NCBI GenBank assembly: GCA_964495345.1
Contig: CAZBVV010000065.1
Location: 1-10,320 of the forward strand
DNA: 10,320 nucleotides
Reading direction: 5' to 3'
Origin: UBA1081 sp964495345
GTDB lineage: Bacteria; Bacillota; Clostridia; Oscillospirales; Acutalibacteraceae
Position 1 is the stretch's first letter, and the number at the start of each line of letters is the position of its first letter. Positions 6,590 to 10,320 of this stretch are shown here, one piece after another. The notes beneath the pieces were generated by a model. That model made no database searches. It was not told the DNA's origin and saw only the letters and a list, made by a program, of their open reading frames with translations. A program made the translations under genes and the position numbers.

Positions 6590-7960
6590 TTATTTTCTGT
6601 TTTTCATTTCGACATAATCACGTCTGACCTGTACATTCATGTATGCAGGTCGGATTATTTTGCCCGAATTTATGATTTCTTCAAGGCGGTGAGCACTCCA
6701 ACCGGCTATTCTTGCATCGGCAAAAATGGGAGTATAAAGTTCTTCGGGGATGCCTAACATATCATAAACAAATCCCGAATAAAAATCCACATTTGCACTT
6801 ACACCCTTGTACATCTTACGCTTTTGAGCAATCACATCGGGAGCAAGACGCTCGATGTTGGCATAAAGCCTATATTCGTTTTCAAGTCCCTTTTCACCTG
6901 CAAGCTTTTCAACAAAGCCCTTAAATACCTCTGCTCTCGGGTCGGAAAGTGAATAAACCGCATGACCTATACCATAGATAAGTCCGCTGTTATCAAATGC
7001 TTCTTTATTAAGAATTTTCAGAAGATAGGCTTTAATTTCTTCTTCATCGTTCCAATCGGAGACATTTGATTTTATATTTTTAAGCATATAACGGACTTTT
7101 ATGTTAGCACCGCCGTGACGAGGACCTTTAAGAGAACCGAGTGCCGCAGCAACAGAAGAATAAGTATCCGTTCCTGAGGACGTTACAACATGAGTTGTAA
7201 ATGATGAATTATTACCGCCGCCGTGTTCAGCGTGAAGCACAAGAGCCATATCAAGAAGCTGAGCCTCAAGGGGTGTAAATTTACCGTCAAGACGAAGCAT
7301 GTAAAGAATATTCTCCGCGATAGAATATTCCGGTTTGGGCTCGTGAATAAAAAAGCTCTCGTTACCCTTTACATAGTAATTGTATGCCTGATAACCATAA
7401 ACGGAAAGCATCGGAAACAGAGAGATAAGTCTGATACTCTGTCTTAATACGTTATCTATGCTTGTATCATCGGGTTTTTCATCGTAAGAATAAAGTGCAA
7501 GCACACTTCTTGCAAGAGAATTCATAATATCTCCGGACGGTGCTTTCATAATAAAATCTCTGACGAATGATACGGGTAATTCCCTGTAATTTACAAGTAC
7601 GTTTTTAAATTCATCAAGCTCTTCTTCATTAGGAAGTCTGCCGAACAGAAGAATATACACAGTTTCTTCAAAACAATAACGACCTCTTTTTGAAAAATCC
7701 GCTATTATGTCTTTAATGTTGTAGCCCCTGTAAAAGAGCTGTCCCTCACAGGGCACTTCTTCACCGTTAACGGTTTTCTTTGACTGAATTTCGCTGATTT
7801 CCGTAAGTCCGGTAAGAACTCCTTTGCCGTTTAGGTCACGCAATCCCCTGTTTACCTTATGCTGCATGTAAAGTTCGGGTTCAATAGCTCCGTCTTCCCT
7901 GCAAAGCTTTGCGTACCTTTCAAGCTCGGGTGCGTTACCCGAATAAAATCTTTTTATCAT
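6590..7960 (-). CDS. gltA: Citrate synthase
   Basis: Condenses oxaloacetate and acetyl-CoA to citrate, in the cytoplasm; in clostridia this mainly feeds 2-oxoglutarate and glutamate synthesis. Catalytic residues are visible: His246 in LHAEHGGGNNSSF (242-254), His333 in GIGHAVY (330-336) and Asp392 in NVDFYSG (390-396), with LKGPRHGGAN (277-286) as further signature. At 456 residues it is longer than the 370-430 of E. coli- and Bacillus-type enzymes because of an extended N terminus (about residues 1-55). GIGHAVY replaces the commoner GFGHRVY; I associate this form with long clostridial citrate synthases, not with damage. The start ATG has AAAGGAG 7 bases upstream and its own extended -10 promoter. 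No other TCA-cycle gene lies beside it. The family contains methylcitrate synthases, but there are no prp neighbours. Confidence 0.93.
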   Translation of the reverse strand: MIKRFYSGNAPELERYAKLCREDGAIEPELYMQHKVNRGLRDLNGKGVLTGLTEISEIQSKKTVNGEEVPCEGQLFYRGYNIKDIIADFSKRGRYCFEETVYILLFGRLPNEEELDEFKNVLVNYRELPVSFVRDFIMKAPSGDIMNSLARSVLALYSYDEKPDDTSIDNVLRQSIRLISLFPMLSVYGYQAYNYYVKGNESFFIHEPKPEYSIAENILYMLRLDGKFTPLEAQLLDMALVLHAEHGGGNNSSFTTHVVTSSGTDTYSSVAAALGSLKGPRHGGANIKVRYMLKNIKSNVSDWNDEEEIKAYLLKILNKEAFDNSGLIYGIGHAVYSLSDPRAEVFKGFVEKLAGEKGLENEYRLYANIERLAPDVIAQKRKMYKGVSANVDFYSGFVYDMLGIPEELYTPIFADARIAGWSAHRLEEIINSGKIIRPAYMNVQVRRDYVEMKNRK

Positions 7961-7967
7961 TTTATTT

Positions 7968-7974
7968 CTCCTTT
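7968..7974 (-). promoter_or_regulatory. Ribosome binding site of citrate synthase
   Basis: AAAGGAG on the minus strand, 7 bases before the ATG at 7960; the strongest ribosome binding site in the window. Confidence 0.85.
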
Positions 7975-7992
7975 CTCATTCTATTTTAATAA

Positions 7993-8001
7993 ATTATAAC
8001 A
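7993..8001 (-). promoter_or_regulatory. Extended -10 promoter of citrate synthase
   Basis: TGTTATAAT on the minus strand is a TG-n-TATAAT extended -10, about 32 bases before the gltA ATG, in the short gap after tatD. No recognisable TTGACA-type -35 lies at the right distance, which an extended -10 can compensate. The predicted leader is only about 25 bases. Confidence 0.6.
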
Positions 8002-8020
8002 TATCATTTTTAATTTTCTT

Positions 8021-8785
8021 TTAAGAAATATTAAATAATTTGCGTGCATTCGCTTCGGTGACAGCAAGAATATGCTCCGCAGTACAATTCCTTATTTCGC
8101 CGAGTTTTTGAGCAACATGGATAATATATGAAGAATCGTTACGCTTACCTCTCATTGGCACAGGAGCCATGTACGGACAATCTGTTTCCACAAGCAATCT
8201 GTCCTCAGGTACAAAAGCCGCAACCTCAACAGGTCTTACGGCATTTTTAAACGTGACAGCTCCACCGAGTCCTATATACATACCTAAATTAAGAATTTCC
8301 CTTGCGGTTTCAACACTGCCTGAAAAACAATGCAAAACGCCTTTCGGACGGTACTTTTTAAGAAGTTCCAGCGTATCAGCATGAGCTTCCCTGTCATGAA
8401 CGATAACGGGAATATCATGTTTTACGGCGATTTCGAGTTGACGTTCAAAGACAGTAAGCTGAACATCTTTGCTTACAAAATCGTAATGATAATCAAGACC
8501 TATTTCGCCCAAAGCAACACATTTTTCGTGAGAGAGCATTTTTTCTATTTTATCAAAATCACCGTTTTTTACATCATTTGCCGACTCGGGATGAAAACCG
8601 CAAGCGGCATAGATATAGTGATAAGTTTCAGCATATCTGATTGATTCCAGAGATGATTGAATATCAGTACCGCAGTTTACAATACCGACAATGCCCGCCT
8701 CCTGTAAAGAAGCGAGCAAGGAATCACGGTCGATATCAAACTGCTCATCATTATAGTGGGCGTGTGAATCGAAAATATTATACAT
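8021..8785 (-). CDS. tatD: TatD-family metal-dependent hydrolase (DNase)
   Basis: A cytoplasmic TIM-barrel metallohydrolase of the amidohydrolase superfamily; TatD members act as 3'-5' exonucleases and are proposed in DNA repair. The 254 residues match the family's usual length. Metal ligands are all present: His8 and His10 (DSHAH, 6-10), Glu94 (GEIGLDYHY, 93-101), His130 (VIVHDREA), His152 (LHCFSGS) and Asp202 (ETDCPYMAP, 200-208), followed by the typical RGKRN (212-216). ATG overlaps the metG stop by one base (TAATG), with only a weak purine-rich motif upstream, implying translational coupling. The metG-tatD (yabD) pair is a familiar Firmicute arrangement. I see no terminator between it and the gltA promoter. 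Precise substrate cannot be judged from sequence. Confidence 0.95.
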   Translation of the reverse strand: MYNIFDSHAHYNDEQFDIDRDSLLASLQEAGIVGIVNCGTDIQSSLESIRYAETYHYIYAACGFHPESANDVKNGDFDKIEKMLSHEKCVALGEIGLDYHYDFVSKDVQLTVFERQLEIAVKHDIPVIVHDREAHADTLELLKKYRPKGVLHCFSGSVETAREILNLGMYIGLGGAVTFKNAVRPVEVAAFVPEDRLLVETDCPYMAPVPMRGKRNDSSYIIHVAQKLGEIRNCTAEHILAVTEANARKLFNIS

Positions 8786-10320
8786 TATCTTATCTTTGCA
8801 CCTGCAGGAAGATCATCAACAAAGATAACCTTAACGTCGTTATCCGCACAGTCAGCCGCAAGAATCATTCCGTGACTTTCAACTCCGCACAACACGGCAG
8901 GTTTAAGATTTGACACAACAATAACTTTTCTGCCGATAAGGTCTTCGGGTTTGTACCAAAGAGCAATACCGGAAGCCACAGTTCTGGGTTTATCCGTGCC
9001 GTCATTGAGTGTGAGTTGTAATAATTTTTTTGCACGCTTTACAGGTACGCAGTCGGTAATTTCAGCAACACGCAAGTCTACTTTTGCAAAATCGTCGATA
9101 CCGATTTTTGCGACACCTTCAATTTCAGCCGCATTTTTGGCATTTTGTGCCTTTGCAGCCATTTCAGCCTGTATTTCAGCTGTAATTTTTTCAACGTCAA
9201 TTCTTGCAAAGAGAGGTGTGGCTGTACCAACCTTTGAACCAACGGAAATTGCACCGAAAGTTTTAATGCTTTCATATGTGTCAATGTCACAGTTAATCTG
9301 AGCAAGAATAGCTTTGGATGTTTCGGGCATAAATGGTGAAAGTTCAACAGCAATAATTCTTATGCTTTCAACAAGATTGTAAAGAACTGTTGCAAGTCTG
9401 TTTTTCTTTTCTTCATCCTTTGCAAGTGCCCAAGGAGCAGTCTCGTCAATATACTTATTACTTCTCTTTGCAATAGTAAGAACAGCATCAACTGCATCGG
9501 AAATTCTGAAATCGTCAAATGCTTTTTCTACTTTGGGAAGAGCTGAAAGAATATCTGACTTAAAGCTGTCGTCAAGAGCTTCTGTTGCAGTATTACAGTT
9601 AAGTTCGCCGTTAAAATATTTATTAACCATGGCAACAGTTCTGTTAACAAGGTTTCCGATTGTATTCGCAAGGTCGGAATTATATCTTTCAATCATCGTA
9701 TCGTAAGAGATAGAGCCATCCTGTGCGTGAGGCATTTCGGAAAGAAGATAGTATCTTACAGCATCAACACCGAAACGGTTTACAAGCTCGTCAGCGTAGA
9801 TAACGTTACCCTTTGACTTACTCATTTTGTCCTCACCGAAAAGAAGCCACGGATGACCGTAAACCTGCTTGGGAAGAGGCTCACCCAGAGCCATAAGCAT
9901 TATGGGCCAGTAAATAGTATGGAAACGGATAATATCCTTACCGATAATATGCACGTTTGCAGGCCAATACTTTTTGTAAAGGTCTGATGAGCCGTCGGGA
10001 TCATAACCGAGAGCTGTTATATAGTTTGAAAGTGCATCAATCCAAACATAAATAACGTGTTTATCGTCAAAGGTAACGGGAATACCCCATTTGAAAGATG
10101 TTCTTGATACGCACAAATCCTGCAAACCGGGCTTTATAAAGTTATTAAGCATCTCTTTTTTACGGCTTTCGGGATAAATGAAATTAGGATTATTCTCTAT
10201 ATGCTCTTCAAGCTGTTTCTGATACTTTGAGAGTCTTAAAAAATATGCTTCTTCCTTTGCAGGCTTTACTTCTCTGCCGCAATCGGGACATTTGCCGTCA
10301 ACGAGCTGTGATTCAGTCCA
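8785..10320 (-). CDS. metG: Methionyl-tRNA synthetase with fused C-terminal tRNA-binding domain, 5'-truncated
   Basis: Charges tRNA-Met with methionine; essential for translation. The frame is open to the right edge, giving 511 visible residues of about 650, so the HIGH motif is off the window. In order: zinc-knuckle CPDCG (residues 11-15 of the visible part), EEAYFLRLSKYQ, a PESRKKEM segment, SRTSFKWGIPV, VIYVWIDALSNYITALGY, and KMSKS at 9814-9828 for ATP. The anticodon-binding helical domain follows (about 225-375), then an EMAP/Trbp111-type OB-fold from about 400 (FAKVDLRVAEI, VVSNLKPAVLCGVESHGMILAA) to the end KIR. This C-terminal dimerising tRNA-binding module is normal in Firmicute MetG. 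An internal Met at 10152 is not the start, because conserved MetG sequence lies upstream of it. It overlaps tatD by one base. Confidence 0.97.
   Translation of the reverse strand, partial: WTESQLVDGKCPDCGREVKPAKEEAYFLRLSKYQKQLEEHIENNPNFIYPESRKKEMLNNFIKPGLQDLCVSRTSFKWGIPVTFDDKHVIYVWIDALSNYITALGYDPDGSSDLYKKYWPANVHIIGKDIIRFHTIYWPIMLMALGEPLPKQVYGHPWLLFGEDKMSKSKGNVIYADELVNRFGVDAVRYYLLSEMPHAQDGSISYDTMIERYNSDLANTIGNLVNRTVAMVNKYFNGELNCNTATEALDDSFKSDILSALPKVEKAFDDFRISDAVDAVLTIAKRSNKYIDETAPWALAKDEEKKNRLATVLYNLVESIRIIAVELSPFMPETSKAILAQINCDIDTYESIKTFGAISVGSKVGTATPLFARIDVEKITAEIQAEMAAKAQNAKNAAEIEGVAKIGIDDFAKVDLRVAEITDCVPVKRAKKLLQLTLNDGTDKPRTVASGIALWYKPEDLIGRKVIVVSNLKPAVLCGVESHGMILAADCADNDVKVIFVDDLPAGAKIR

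Noticed and set aside
8951..9301. Plus-strand open frame of 116 codons rich in Ala and Ser
   Set aside because: Antisense to the helical and tRNA-binding domains of metG; its composition mirrors the complementary strand and no start signal is seen.
9078..9353. Minus-strand 91-codon frame within metG
   Set aside because: Alternative frame of a clearly intact metG; low-complexity Leu/Lys sequence, no frameshift needed.
10153..10320. metG starting at the internal Met 10152
   Set aside because: Upstream codons are open to the edge and encode conserved MetG zinc-knuckle sequence, so the gene is truncated by the window, not short.
1..10320. CRISPR arrays, insertion sequences, tRNA/rRNA genes, phage or defence genes
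   Set aside because: No regularly spaced repeats, transposase motifs, structural RNA sequence or mobile-element genes were seen; all genes are metabolic or housekeeping.

Overview
This window reads as chromosome of an AT-rich, low-GC Gram-positive bacterium, most likely a gut-type clostridium. The grounds are AGGAG-type ribosome binding sites, TATAAT-type promoters, a YtvI-like membrane protein, a clostridial-style citrate synthase and Bacillus/Clostridium-type inositol genes. I cannot name the genus. All ten genes lie on the minus strand, so transcription runs from high to low coordinates. Both ends are cut inside genes: metG at the right edge has lost its 5' part, and iolB at the left edge has lost its 3' part. 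Coding density is high. The longest non-coding gaps are 187 and 173 bases, and each holds a terminator and a promoter.

In transcription order, the right third is housekeeping. metG (methionyl-tRNA synthetase with a fused C-terminal tRNA-binding domain) overlaps tatD by one base (TAATG). A short gap with an extended -10 promoter and a very good ribosome binding site leads into a citrate synthase gene, which ends at a hairpin.

The middle unit starts at a clear promoter in front of a YtvI/AI-2E-type membrane protein. It runs through a class II DHAP-type aldolase, a possibly exported calcineurin-like metallophosphoesterase and an AraC-family regulator, with gaps of only 6 to 9 bases, and ends at a strong intrinsic terminator.

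The left unit has its own promoter, with a 21-bp-spaced direct repeat running into the -35 box. It contains iolC (5-dehydro-2-deoxygluconokinase), a DUF218/SanA-like membrane-anchored protein, and iolB (5-deoxy-glucuronate isomerase). iolC and iolB are consecutive steps of myo-inositol catabolism. The adjacent aldolase is a good candidate for the next step, cleavage of the phosphorylated IolC product to DHAP and malonate semialdehyde. The AraC protein is a plausible regulator of the iol unit, and the phosphoesterase could supply dephosphorylated substrate from outside; both links are inference. The least expected features are the SanA-like gene translationally nested between iolC and iolB, and the phosphoesterase/aldolase/AraC cluster beside them. 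I see no CRISPR array, insertion sequence, tRNA or rRNA gene, and no wholly new system.
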